A DNA stretch of 64,000 nucleotides from Pseudoips prasinana. Lineage: Eukaryota > Arthropoda > Insecta > Lepidoptera > Nolidae. Position numbers and translations under genes: made by a program. Position 1 is the first letter of the stretch, and every line of letters starts with the position of its first letter. The notes under the pieces are model-generated. The model did not search any database. It had not been told where the DNA came from and saw only the letters and a list, made by a program, of their open reading frames with translations. The DNA is taken from positions 11,674,001-11,738,000 of the forward strand of contig OX621260.1 of the NCBI GenBank assembly GCA_951640165.1. Direction: 5' to 3'. Of the stretch, positions 34,246 to 46,276 are shown piece after piece.

Positions 34246-34581
34246 CTCAATAAGATACGGAATGAAAACATTTTCAACGTTTACAGCTTTAGTTTTTAAT
34301 AAACGGTTTTCATTGAATCTGCCTGGTAACACTTGGACTAAGTTCCCATTTATTTTACTTATCACTTTGATGTTCTTATCATATATTAGGGTTTCATTTA
34401 AATTCAGTTGTCTATGATAATCTGAACATTCGTTCCATCGTACAATGGCTTGGCCTATGGGACAACATTTGTATAAACAGGTCTTATTTTTACACAATAT
34501 ATCAACATTTTCAGATATGTCAAAACTGTTAACCGCACTAATATAAAATAATGCAACGGAAAAGATAATTTTGAAATCCAT
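34246..34581 (-). CDS. Mth-like GPCR, alternative first exon 1c
   Basis: 336 bp, 112 codons, with a donor GAG|gtgagt in phase 0. A signal peptide (IIFSVALFYISAVNS) is followed by the Cys core LCKNKTCLYKCCPIGQA, a later Cys in WNECSDYH, and VLPGRFNENR near the end. It diverges widely from 1a/1b but keeps the length exactly and the cysteine spacing nearly so. The earlier in-frame ATG at 34665 is less likely, because MDFKII directly opens the signal peptide and follows the shared ACGTTAC. No ectodomain-2 or TM exon lies between it and exon 1b. It could instead be the relic of a separate gene. Confidence 0.87.
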
Positions 34582-34700
34582 TGTAACGTCTTTGTACGAA
34601 CAAGAGACTAGGAATAATAACTCAATGAGAAATAACTGCGGAGTTTGTAAAATTATTTTTATCAATGCTACATTGACGTGTGTATGAATTACCTATAAAA
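34582..34700 (-). promoter_or_regulatory. Putative promoter/5'UTR of exon 1c
   Basis: ACGTTAC followed by A directly precedes the ATG on the minus strand. A TATA-like TTTTATAGG lies about 110 bp upstream. Weak evidence apart from the shared motif. Confidence 0.4.
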
Positions 34701-34889
34701 GTGACGAACGTAACGGGCATTGGATGACTCCATTATTGTACTTAGTAAATTTTCCTGGAATTCTCGAACAGAATCCTTATCCCAAACCGAGTAGTAACTG
34801 GTACTTATAACTATTAGTCATAGCAGTTAAGTTAAAGTGGTTTATATAAATACTGTAGAATACTTAAGGGCGATTACTTGGTGCCATAT

Positions 34890-35320
34890 ATATAATAATA
34901 ATGTCCTCCTAGCCGAATTTCGGCCACGGCAGCCAGCCTCAATGGAGACTACCCATCTGCGCGGAACATGTTATAGTGCACAACTGTATGCGCAAACATA
35001 CCTTCTATTCCACCACACTCATGATCCGATGGGACGTCTAGCGTCACGACCGGACGTCTAACGATACTATCGGCCGTCTAGCGACACGACCAGACGTCTA
35101 GCGACACGATCGGACGTCTAGATGCACGACCGGAAGTCTAGCGACACGATGGGATGTCTAACGACACGACCGGACGTCTAGCGACACGATCAGAAAGAGA
35201 TCAGGTACAGGCGGCCGACAGCTTTACGTGTTTTCTGAGGCACATATTTGTGCACTATATGTCGCGCGCAGATGGCTAGTCTCCATTGAGACTGGCCTCC
35301 GTGGCTCAAAATAGACCAGT
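34890..35320. mobile_element. Lepidopteran-type repeat with internal 20-bp minisatellite
   Basis: It begins aataataatgtcctcctagc and carries 26-bp inverted stretches (ctcaatggagact... at about 34940 and its complement at about 35263) with one mismatch. Between them lie about eight tandem 20-bp units (gtctagcgacacgaccggac, about 35034-35190). Fragments of the same family occur at 1075-1340 and inside 17797-18110. The array seems to be a local expansion of a motif present once in shorter copies. Confidence 0.75.
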
Positions 35321-35785
35321 AGCATATTATCTTTACTTAACGCCATCTTACCAAAACCAGCATGGCTAAGACGGCTGGCTTAGCTTAGCACTTTTATTAG
35401 TTATTCTTTTATTTTAAGTGTTTTAAACAAGTTAAACTGAAACCAAATTAATAGTTTAGATAAAATACATACATCGGGTAAACATTTTGCTAGCTCCGAT
35501 TCTTTATATACCTACATTATTTTTTGCATTATGTTCTGCATTATTTTCGTACGGATGTATGCTTCATTTTTCTCCTAAGATTTTAAGGACGGATCACTAT
35601 GTTTTATGAAATACCCAATAGTTTTTAGATCAACCAAGTTTTGTGGATATTGTAGTCCTCCAATCGTTTAATCAAAAAGTCTATTTATAACTACGATTAT
35701 CTTTTGATGAATAAAGCAATAAACTAAAACAGAATAAAACTCAATTTTCCCTTTTGTTTTATACATACATTATTTTTCATATATA
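35321..35785. other. Nothing recognised
   Basis: AT-rich sequence without an exon or repeat boundary that I can see. Confidence 0.45.
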
Positions 35786-35792
35786 CATAGAC

Positions 35793-36065
35793 TCACGCCT
35801 GTTTCTCAGAGGGGTAGGCAAAGACAACGGATTTCCATTCGTCACGATCTTTGCACACCTCTTTTACTGTCATTATATTCTTCATACATGCTCGACGGTT
35901 TGAGGTACTTCTGACCTGGCCTTTCTTGAGAACGTCTCCAATTTGGTCAGAGAATGTTCTACGAGGTCTTCCCCTTCCGTTTGTCCCATTCACACAAGCT
36001 AGGTATACTTATTTTGTCAATCTTCTTTCATTCACCCTTTCTAGATGCCCAAAGATGTTCTTTTG
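35793..36065 (-). pseudogene. LINE 3'-end fragment
   Basis: Minus-strand reading gives FGHLERVNERRL, one stop, then [19 protein letters not shown] and [12 protein letters not shown] ending [10 protein letters not shown]. This is the C-terminal end of a LINE ORF (the GRGRPRRT then W-K-S-x-V order is seen in RTE-related elements). 5' truncated. The terminal words for 'cctctgagaaacaggcgtgag' are shared with the SINE tails at 2535 and 6745, suggesting the SINE uses this LINE's 3' end. Confidence 0.7.
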
Positions 36066-37255
36066 TTTTATGGTTACCAAAAAAGGAAAAAAAGTTTCGT
36101 TTTAGAGGTTGAAATACGACAATTTTATACCTCAATTTTGTATGTTTTTTGTTCGGATTGCTTTGTCATAATACCTATTACAAAGCAATCCGCGAGGATA
36201 GCGTAACGGTTCCAGTAGCAATTCCTCTTAAGAACCACAAAGTACCCATAAACTAGGACAAATTGTATACAATATGGGACGTTGTATTTATAATTTACAA
36301 TGAATCTTGACAATTAGCTAACGCAATTCATATGTCCTCTACATAATTTATCATACTTTTTTTTTTAAACGAACTATGTATATCTACAAAATTCAAAAAG
36401 GATCTGATACAGTTTTTGGCAGTTAAGGTTTACTACAGCATTAACTACCTTCTAGATAAATTCTAATATAACACCTATATTTTTGTTATTTTTAAGGTGA
36501 TTTATTTTGTTCTTGACCTGTGTAATTGTATATTTTATGCCTTATTTGTTTATTTCATTTTATGATCAAATTGTTATAAATATGAATTTATTACTGACTT
36601 ATATCTTTAGGTTTAGAATTGTGACATTTTATATTTATGTAGTAAATTCACGTGACATAAGCTGAACGTAGCGACACAAACATTTCACTAATACCATGAA
36701 TTATGTATCTATTATTAATGTACCTATGTTCGCAATAAATAGATTGAATTGAGTTGAAAAAAAAAACCTATTCAGCAAACCAGACTGTGAACCACCTTAT
36801 GGTAAGCAGTTAATATAACCAAAGAAAAATTGCCTTATTTTTCCTAGTTTTTTTTTGCTGGATGTGCTTGCTCTTAATCACGATCTCACCTGATGGTAAA
36901 TAAAGATGTGGTGGAAGGTGGAACGCGCGTACCCATAAGATGTCTGTTCACTCTAGCCTTGAATAAACCCATTTGGGTCTGAAAACGCGTCGTAATAAGA
37001 GTGCCATCCCCACCAGAAAGAGGGGCCACTTATGACTTTCGGTTACATATAACGCGGTTGGTTGCAATAATCTATAACTTAAAGTTATAATTACTTTCTA
37101 TGTATTGGTAAGAGAACGCTACCTATTCAAGGGCTGCTCTTCTATACTACAATTAAATATTCGTCTGCCTCGTTAGTCTAGTGCCATATTAAACTTGATA
37201 ATCACACCCAAAGCTCACCAAATTAACTAAACTAACTAAAAACTACAAATTCACA
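36066..37255. other. Non-coding; SINE-like repeat at 36845-37020
   Basis: A repeat with words cgatctcacctgatggtaaa and cgcgtacccataagatg lies at about 36845-37020. The rest is AT-rich and unassigned. Confidence 0.45.
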
Positions 37256-37259
37256 ACAT

Positions 37260-37890
37260 CCAATTAATCAAAACGTCCAATTTGTGTGGCTGGTGGCAAA
37301 GAATTTCATTCTTAAATACTTTGAATATTTAGTCACAATGGTGTCACGGCCTTGGACAGTACATGGCAAAACGCAAAATTGATGAAAAAAAAATCTGGTA
37401 ACATCGATTGGAACATTAGAAAAATATTTTTCAAACTCAGTCGCAACTTCTAAATCGCTTTTAATGTCGACATTATTTATTCTTAAATTAAAATCACGAC
37501 TACGTATTTTTTCCCTACCTGTCTCAGTATTAATAATCTTCCAGGTAGTTTTAATAATATTTGTCGAATTTTTTATAATATTTTTTAAGTACAACGATTT
37601 AGCAATGGAACAGGCTCTTCTAAAGGTTTTGGCATTTACATGTTCTAGAAAAATCGTATTTTGATTATAGGATCTTTCTTCATACAATTTATAAAATTGA
37701 TTGCGACTTTTATAAATTCCTGGAGTTGCCCAATCACAGAACATCAAGCGGTCACTTACATACAACTTTTTGGGTGTGAATATTGAGCAGAACTCACCGT
37801 TAATCAAGTTGAATAAAGAGTTGTACAAGTGATCCGGATCACTATGATAGGGCAACAATGCCAGTTTTCTTGCTATATTATATTTAAATA
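37260..37890 (-). pseudogene. LINE ORF2 fragment (endonuclease-RT linker)
   Basis: A minus-strand open stretch of about 200 codons contains DWATPGIYKSRNQFYKLYEE and LKNIIKNSTNIIKTTWKIIN, typical of the region between endonuclease and RT in jockey/CR1-type LINEs. It ends before the RT core. The upstream side is cut by the Tc1-like element inserted at the TA at 37889-37890. Confidence 0.75.
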
Positions 37891-39489
37891 CACACATCAA
37901 CACAATCTAGGGATATTGAACATTTCATTGATTATCTAGAAAACTATAAACATTTTGTTATGACTGTAAATGGAAGAATTAAAGATAATTTCATGGCCGA
38001 TATTTAAACATTAACAACACGATGCGATTTTGTTTTTCTAATTAATAAAAGTCTTAAATTAATTAAGCCATAGAAAATTACTGAGTGAACAAAAACATTT
38101 TATTCTTATAAAATTATTCAATCGAATTAAATGAATAAAAATCTTACCAAATCTGATAATCAGTAATCGGTATTTCCTCCTCTAACATTAATCACACAGC
38201 GGCAACGATTTTCCATACTTAAAATTAAGGTGTCAATGTCTTGCTGGGGTATGCAGTCCCAAGTTCTTTTTAAATGTTCGAAAAGTTGTTCTTCTGTTGT
38301 CAAGTTGGGCGGAAAATCCCTCAATGCTCTTCGCTGTAACATGTCCCAGGCGTGTTCAATTGGGTTTAAGTCTGGCGACTGTGGAGGCCAATCTAATACC
38401 TGAACATCGTGTTCTCGAAGGGCGGCCCTCACCAGCCGCGCTGTATGGGAAGGTGCATTGTCATGCATGAGCTGAAATTCTTGCCCCGTTAGGGCCCTGA
38501 GCGGGACAATGACACGTTCTACTACCTCCTCACGGTATCTATGGGCAGTCATGCTGCCCTGAATCCAAATGAGTTGGGTTCGTCCGCCGATTCGTATTCC
38601 TGCCCACACCATAATTGTCCCGCCTTGGTAAGAGTGGACCTCCTGTGGATGTCGGAGACGGCTGACCCTGCCTGGAGTTCTCCAAACGCGTGTTCGTCTC
38701 GAATCTGGATGAAATCCATAGCGGGACTCATCAGTGAACAGCACCAATGACCATTGTTGATCACTCCATGTCAAAACGCAAATGTTCTTGAGCCCATAAA
38801 AGTCGCCTACCGCGATTGCCACGTCGCAGCGCTGGGACTCGTAGCGGTCTGCGAGCATGAAGACCAACTTCATGCAGCCTCCTTCGCACGGTTTGGTCGC
38901 TCACCAGCAGCTGCTGACCCTCCTGGAGCCTTTGCACTAGTTGCATCGCTGTGATATTGGGTAGTCTTCTGGCGGTCATTTGGAGAAATCGATCCTGTCT
39001 CTGAGTGGTAACACGATATCTACCTGTGTGCCGTTCTGCCACATCTCCAGTAGCGCGATAACGTGACCACAGCCTGGATACCACATTTTGGCTTGTGCCC
39101 AGAGACTCAGCAACGACGCGTTGAATAGCACCGTTTTGTAACATGCCAACTGCCCGTAACATTTCATCTCGACTCAAATGATGGCGTGGCATGACGCTAA
39201 AAAGCTTACACAACCAATTGAGAAAAGAAAATAAAACAATTTATCAGGTTTTCTTCAATTAACACGCAAAAAAAATTTTAATGCAACTTCTTGAAATTAG
39301 ATACAACTCAAGATTGCGCTGTGCTTTGCGTGTTTTCATTTGTTTCTCATTTTAATTTTTAAATTTTGAATAAAGAATAGACAAGGTTTAAATCTGTAAA
39401 TAAACTTTTTAAGGAAACTAAATAGGTTTTAAACAATAAAGCCATGTTTGATTTCAAAATAACGTATCCCTAGACTTTGTTGATGTGTG
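37891..39489 (-). mobile_element. Tc1-like element (1.6 kb)
   Basis: Terminal inverted repeats of about 24 bp (CACACATCAACA..TCTAGGGATA) with TA on both outer sides (37889-37890, 39490-39491). It contains one transposase gene with a frame break. Inserted in LINE debris. Confidence 0.88.
38160..39192 (-). pseudogene. Tc1-type transposase, one frameshift
   Basis: From 39192 the frame encodes the N-terminal paired-type HTH region (HHLSRDEMLRAVGML, GTSQNVVSRLWSRY) and a second HTH (SDQTVRRRLHEVGLHARRP). The frame changes near 38760-38780. The catalytic part then reads VLFTDESRYG (first Asp), MHDNAPSHTA (second Asp) and SPDLNPIEHAW (Glu), a DD34E spacing as in Tc1. The C-terminus is complete to 38160. 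All catalytic residues survive; only the frame break silences it. Confidence 0.88.
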
Positions 39490-39528
39490 TATTCCTAAAC
39501 GGCTTTCACTATATAGTATGTAACTTAT

Positions 39529-39852
39529 TTGTGTACTCTGTTATATAAAGAGGCAAAGGTTCTAATTGTTCGTCAACTATTTATAAAAAACATATTACTA
39601 AAGCAACACTCTCAGCTTTATTGTTATACAGGAAAACGACGATTCAACCCTGTTGATAGACCTTGTACTCACCTAAAAACTGTGGTAGCAAAGAGGTTCT
39701 TCTGTCATCTTGGGGGCTTCTTGTACAATCTAATTAATAAAAAACTGCCTATGTACCATCTAACTACGAATAAATGCAATAATGAAATAACAACTTGGCT
39801 CCAGGCACTGACCTATGACGAAACTGAGAAGCTTTTGAACAATCTGACATAA
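39529..39852 (+). pseudogene. LINE ORF2 C-terminal fragment
   Basis: About 105 codons contain HLGGFLYNLINKKLPMYHL and end EKLLNNLT, resembling the last part of a CR1/jockey-like ORF2 (F-x-x-x-G-x-x-L-[YF]-N-x-[LI]). No catalytic motif. It lies just right of the Tc1-like element. Confidence 0.55.
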
Positions 39853-39937
39853 ACGTTAATGTAACAAAAACATTTATAAATACAATTTACCTGGTATCCT
39901 TGGCCAAAAATTAAAAATAATAAAAAAATACTCATAC

Positions 39938-41225
39938 GTGCATCCACAAAACACCTCACGCACTCACATACCACACATTTTGTTTGCGGATGACATTTCT
40001 TTACTTACCAATTGCGAAACGAACTCTGACATTAATTACCAATTGACAAATATTTTCAATACATTAATGACCTGGATGCAAGAACATAACCTAGAAATTA
40101 ATTTTGCAAAAACTAAACTTATGACATTTCACCCTAATCAGAAGGCACCTATTAACATTGACTTTACATATAATACTCTAAAAATAGAAGTAGTTAACGA
40201 ATTCACGCTACTAGGATTAAAAATTGACAAACAAATAAGTTGGAAACAGCACATACAAAAAGTAAAAGCAAAAATCTCGAAATTCACGTATGCTCTCCGA
40301 GAGATTAAGACAACCACGGATCTAAAAACAGCACTCACCACCTACTACGCATATGCTTTCGCATGGCTTAGCTATGGTATAATAATGTGGGGAAATAGCA
40401 CTGACGCACCTACTCTCTTTACGTTACAAAAAAAACTAGTCAGAATCTTAGCTAACATACAACAAACCGACAGTTGCAAACCACACTTCCAAAATTACAA
40501 AATACTTACTTTACCAGGTATCTACATTTATGAAATATGTAAATTCGTTCGGAAGCAGCCAGAATTGTTTAACAAAAGAGGAAATACATCAACAAAATAC
40601 ACATTTCGACATAAAAACAGATTAAAATTACCATCATCAGAAATAAAAATGCACTCTTCTAGTCCACTTGCTATGTCGGTAAAACTCTACAACAAACTAC
40701 CAGACTGCATAAAAGACGAAGAAAATATCCATATTTTCACAAGAAAATTAAAAAGCTTCCTCATACAAAAAAGCTACTATTCAGTAAATGAGTATTTGAA
40801 TGATGAATCATTATAATAAATTAAAAAAACGTTTGATATCTTTAAATCGTAATAAATATTAATTCAATCATAATATAATAGCATATAATAAATAATAATA
40901 CGCGCAAATGCAATTAGTAAATAATATGAATAACACAATTATTTTTTTCTCTTTTCTTACTCTATCGTGATTTACATAACATAAACTCAAGACCTGACAT
41001 CACACAACATGACAATTATTTATACCTGTACCTACTATACTACCTCCCTTATATGTTTAAAATGACAAATTATATTGTAAAAATATTGCTGTGCCCTAGC
41101 AGGGTTCATGTTTGGTACTGTACCTATTCTATTGTTAAGACCTATGTAAACCCTTGAATGCAATAAATAAATTGAAATTGAAATAAATTGAAATTGAACA
41201 CACACACACTAATACACTCACACAC
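39938..41225 (+). mobile_element. 5'-truncated jockey-like LINE
   Basis: An open frame (39938-40816) starts just before the RT catalytic box (LFADDISLLTN). It continues with TLLGLKIDKQISWKQHI, YGIIMWGNST and LQKKLVRILANI to a normal C-terminus (KLKSFLIQKSYYSV). A 3'UTR of about 370 bp follows, ending in ttgaaattgaaataaattg repeats and a CA run. The frame has no stop, so the copy is fairly young. It is 5' truncated in the middle of RT. Confidence 0.85.
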
Positions 41226-41615
41226 ACACACACACACACACTTTTGCTCAAACTTTTATATATTTTTGATATGGTCAATACTCCAAGGGTTGGGGGACCT
41301 GGTGACCTGAAATACAGGCCTACTAGAGCCTAGTTTGGGCATCAGTCTTCCACAATATTTTTAAATATATAATATTGATTGATTGATTGATTGACTTTGA
41401 ACCTTTGAAGAATTTGAAAAAGTTACCAACTGACCAGAATGATCTGACTGAATCCTATTAATTATTAATTTATGTAAAGGTTTTTCAGAGCTAAATATAT
41501 TGGCAATGCATGTAGCACTTGTGGTAGTAACTCTAGTTGGTTCTGTAAAGTTGTGATGTAAATTATAGGATTAAAATAAATTTATCAAATTACAACTTTT
41601 TAAAGTTTTTCTCCA
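41226..41615. other. Non-coding; LINE-tail-like with GATT repeats
   Basis: CA-rich start, then 3'UTR-like sequence ending in a (TTGA)n/(GATT)n tract at 41374-41396. Unassigned after that. Confidence 0.45.
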
Positions 41616-41618
41616 AAA

Positions 41619-43797
41619 TTACATTAAAATGATAGCAGTTTTATGGCTATTAGATAACTTATTTAAGGCATTCTCCATAATGTCTGAAAAGGTATCAAAT
41701 GGTGTACAAGGAGGTTTGTAAAGACTTACAACAATAAATCGCTCCAACTCAACACATGAAATCTCTACTACTCGCTCAACAGAGAGGCTCACGACGTCGC
41801 TTCTTTCTTTAAACTTCAACAAATTATTTATTAATTTTAGAAAGCCACCATGAATATACTTTTCCCTGATGAACGAGCTTGCAACCTACATATATATAAA
41901 TATAAAATATCAATATTGCTACAATTCAAAAACAACTCCAATTCTAACTCTTTCCCCATCAAACCTTGAATATTTTGATGCACCAGGTTGATACAATTTT
42001 TTTGGTTTTTCTTATTGTAGGCATTTATGTTTGATGGGTTCACATTATTTTCCATTATAAGATCTGAACATTCCTTATCTAGCTTGACTGTACAATTAAG
42101 ATTTGAATTTGCTATTATGCAAGAGTGATTCTCTATTGTCATATCAGTTAATTAAAATTATCCTGTATACAGATGTCACCATTCAATCTGGATATGTCAT
42201 GGTCAGTAGGAAAAGTACTGACATTATCTATAGCATCAGTACATTGCTCAATAGAAGCAGTATGTTTAGCCAAGTTCTTGGCTGAAATATGAAAACAATA
42301 ACATAGCGACAAAGCTATTTGTCTGGTATAAAAACTAGGCAGATAACAATAGTTATCTTTTGTCAAATAAAAGGGTTTCTTAAGATAGGAGTTAATGTCA
42401 ATCACATGTAGTTTTTCTCTCATGTAGGTAGACATTGTATGTAATATCAAATTCAAATTATACCTTATCCTATTTTCCTCCTGTGACAAACTATGGCTAT
42501 AAGGAAATGTAAACATAACAATTTTACTTATATTTAAAAGATCTAAACAATCAATATACTGTTGTTTTGTTTAAATTACTCCTATTTCCCATAAAAAGAA
42601 TTAGATTTCCATCATTGTTAAATTTATAATTATGGACCTTTTCAAAAATGTGGTGACAAGAGGCACCCGGTATACAAAAATTGATGAATGTCCTTCTGTT
42701 GACAGTAAGCGCCCTAAGTTTTTACCTATTTCATCACTGAATATTGTTATTACAGGTTTAAAAATATTTTATTCATTCCTTGTGTATGACTTAACTGCTA
42801 ATGTTTTGTTCATTACAGATTGAGATTGACTAATGAAACTAGTGTTATTCTTATCATTACTAATTTGCAATAAAGCAGAAGTATCATTTGGTGGTGAGGA
42901 ACGGCTAAGTGACCGTTGACACATACAAGAATAATTATTGCTAAGTGATTCTAATCTTTCATTATTATAATTGCCAAGGTCAATCAGCTCATTCATAGCC
43001 AAAATGTAATGTTGTGTCTGTTTTTCAGATAGTTCATACTTTATTGATAATGTATGGAGTTCATCTTTAAGAGAGTCCATTTTCTTCTGTTGAGCTTCTA
43101 AATCACAAGTGTATTTTAAAACTAACATTTTTTAATTTCATGGTATACAAATTCAATTTTCTATTAATTCTAATCGTTCCCTATTTTGGCTATCATATTT
43201 AAAAAAGAATTTATGTTTTTTTTTTGTTTTGTGACTTTCTAATGAAAATTATTTATTTTTAGATATTTTTTAAATTTATTTTTGCTACAGCCATCAACCA
43301 TTGAATTCATTTTAATACAATCATCATCCCTTGTGGGCAGTTTTGGTTATTGGCAGAAACAAAAACCATGGAAGGGTCTTTGACTACCAACTCATCATAT
43401 AGTGTTTGGTTCTGTGAAGCAATCAAATTATGTTTTAATTATTGTAGTTGAGATCTCAGTAATGATAGTTCATTATTAGCCTGTTCAAGTTGTTGTTCTA
43501 GGCTATTGGATTTGTTCAATGCATAGTCACAATGCGACATTGATCAAAGCCGTCTATGATGATTTGGAGTCTATCCTGTGAGTCAATGGCATCTGTGTAT
43601 TGGACATGTAATTGTGACAATTGACTTTTTAACAGTTTCACTTGGACTGATGACTCTAATAGTACTCTTTCATTTTCATCCCGTTCTTTGTCAAATCGAT
43701 CACACAACTGCTTTGAGGCTTGGAGTTCTTTCAAAGCCTTTTGAAGTTTTTCTTCAGCTTGGCGAGCTAAGACACCACGAGTAAGAATACCAGACAT
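41619..43797 (-). mobile_element. CR1/L2-like LINE, 5' half, broken
   Basis: Minus-strand ORF1 starts at 43797 (MSGILTRGVLARQAEEK) and forms a long coiled coil (KALKELQASKQL, LLKSQLSQL). It breaks near 43520 and continues in pieces (43128-42769, 42516-42148). ORF2 starts 5 bp after the ORF1 stop at 42142 (MTIENHS), with NLVHQNIQGLMGKELELELF and, after a break, VVSLYKPPCTP, an AP endonuclease start. The rest of ORF2, including RT, is absent. The same two-ORF layout is at 57060-58560 on the other strand. Confidence 0.78.
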
Positions 43798-44088
43798 AGT
43801 TTCTGGATTGTTTACCGATCGATTGAACAAAGAATCGTGTCACCGGTCGACTCGAATGGGGTTATGTTCACGTATTTAATATCTAGACTACTATGTCGCT
43901 CCTTGAATACAAAAGGGCCACAATTAAACAGAATGAAAATCGTTTTATTGCAAAAATGACACCAGAACCGACTATATTTTATAGTGAAAAAAAAACTCCC
44001 ATCATTATTGCTTATATTGTGGCTGCACTGACTTACCGCCCTTTTTGCATTAGCTCACTTTGACAGGTAATGTCAGTGCAAAACCGCC
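43798..44088. other. 5' end of the LINE and short spacer
   Basis: The region upstream of ORF1 contains cgctccttgaatacaaaagg, which recurs inverted at 59305-59335. This suggests shared 5' leader sequence or another dispersed repeat. Confidence 0.4.
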
Positions 44089-46064
44089 ATGTTGTTAGTT
44101 GCGCCCGGAGCAAAGACTACTATAGTACCCGGAGATTCAACGCAGCCGCACGTCGGTTGCGTGAAAAAGTGCCACAATCCAAAATACGTCTGTGTTGGAT
44201 TCAAAATTTCAGGTAAGTGTTTACAATACAAAAGTGCCATATTTTGGAAAACATCCGTTTTGCATTCTAACATTAGTATTTGTAACCATATTTTGTAATA
44301 CAAAAGTGCCATATTTTGCAAAACGTCCATTTTGCATTCTAACATTAGTATTTGTAACCATATTTTGTAATACAAAAGTGCCATATTTTGCGAAACGTCC
44401 GTTTTGCATTCTAACATTAGTATTTGATTATATTTTGTAATACAAAATTGCCATATTTGAAATGCGTCCTTTTTGTAATCCAATATTAGTTAAGTATAAT
44501 TACATTTTATAATACAACAGTAGCATATTTTGAAAAACGTCCCGTTTGCATTAAATTATAGTGGAATAAATCATTATTGTTAGCGTGCTAGAATGGGAAT
44601 GCCATAAATATGGCCGTTTTGCATGATAATAATTTTAGTTATCGTTACAATTTAAAAAATAAAAATTACCATTTTGATGTTAATTTTGTTCTATTCTTAT
44701 TACTTCAGTGATTCTTAACTTAAAAATCATACATATGTATTTATTTGTTTGTAAATTAATAATATAAACTAAATTGAAGCCCTGTCGCTGTAGCTTTCGT
44801 CACTAATTTAAAGATTTTTAAATAATATTAGTGAGTGTTTATAGGGACCTATAATAATATGGGTAGATATTCGTAAATGTTAAAAAATATGTGATTAAGA
44901 TGCATTGCCCCATATTTTCTGTGAATTTTACTGTGAATTTGAATGTTAAATATGAGGTGGTGCTAGCTTAAATTTGTTAAATATAATTAAGGTGTTATTC
45001 CTGGCAAATCAGTATTGAAAATGTCATATTAAGGATTGTTACGTATTTGATTGTGTGTATGTTTTAGTGTATGTATGAATTGTGTGTATATACTAAGGAC
45101 TGTATAATATATGTATAGAATTGTGTGCATTTTATGTTTTTTAGATATAAAACGTTAAAGATGTTTTTTTTTTACAGATTGACAAAATTAATAGAGCATG
45201 TAAAATATTGAATATGGCAACCTCCGTTCAAGAATCGGAAAAAAATCAAGCATTAACTGGCCACAATAATAATGTGCAAAATAAAATTTTCTTTAATACT
45301 CCAGCTGCACTCGGTCTACCCGTCACGTTACCTATTGATTCTTCAGATACAAATCCTATAGGAGACAGTCAACCTGACCTTAACCTATCAATATTAGAGG
45401 ATGAAGACAGTGAAGTAAGCTATGTAACGAATACCAAGGATACAAATAGGCCAAAATAGTTGTTGAACAGAGTGACTCGAGTAGCAGTTCAAGCGACTCT
45501 GATAATGACTCTGATACCAATTCCAGCCGATCATCAACATCCAGTAGTTCATGAATTGCAGTTTTTTCTTCATATGACAGTGTTGAAGAGCCCAACTTTC
45601 TACCTAGTCATGAAAGATCTTCTGATTCCGAAGGAGATATACAGTCAAAAATAATTGCCAAACCATTTTGTATTTCACCCCAACCGAGCCCTTCTTGTGT
45701 AGAAACTCACTTACTCATCAATGATAATCTGCCAGTCAATTTGGATACTCAATCGCCTAATATAAAAACACAGCCATCCATCAGTCATAATCAAAAAGTC
45801 AAATGGGCTGATTGATATAAAAACTATTAAAGTCCATCGAGATTATGAGAACAAATTTTTCTTCAAGACTTCTTACGAAACTAAAGAGTTTACCTCGGTA
45901 GCCACGCTGACAAAAAGAAGGTCTGCTAATCCTATAGCGCAAAAAAAACTGTACCAACAAAAACTTGAAATAACTGAAACTAAAAAACAGGGTATTCTAA
46001 AACTTATTGAGAAAAATATTATTCCTAAGTATTACCAAAGCTTTTACGAAAAATTTTTATTTTA
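44089..46064 (+). CDS. Unrecognised ORF region, possibly spliced and now broken
   Basis: I do not recognise this. An upstream open stretch (44089-44211, MLLVAPGAKTTIVPGDS...VCVGFKIS) ends at a good donor (CAG|gtaagt). A strong acceptor (a T-run, then acag) lies at 45177. Downstream, an ORF from 45214 (MATSVQESEKNQ) runs to a stop near 45458. A Ser/Asp-rich stretch (SSSSSSDSDNDSDTNSS) and an acidic region follow in another frame to about 45813. A Lys-rich C-terminal piece (KTSYETKEFTSVATLTKRR ... YYQSFYEKFLF) comes in a third frame, ending 46064. Joining the two exons at these sites gives an early stop, so the first exon would be untranslated. It could be a decayed host gene or an unknown TE's accessory ORF. 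Confidence 0.4.
44217..44520. repeat. ~70-bp minisatellite
   Basis: About four tandem units include aaaagtgccatattttg, then acgtccgttttgcattctaa, then cattagtatttg. The first two are near-identical and the last two degenerate. It starts about 5 bp after the donor at 44212. Confidence 0.88.
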
Positions 46065-46276
46065 ATAATAGATACCTAATTGTGATAATATTTAGAATAG
46101 TTAATTTTAAAAGTTCCTTTTGATAATAAAGACTTATAAATTTCAAACAAACATTTACATAACAATAATAAATAACGATTATAAATTGTAACTTAAAAAA
46201 GGTTTCGTAAAAAGTGCCTTAAATTGTTTATAACTGTGATTTTGTAAGACTACTTAGATTGTTATTGTGCAATAGT

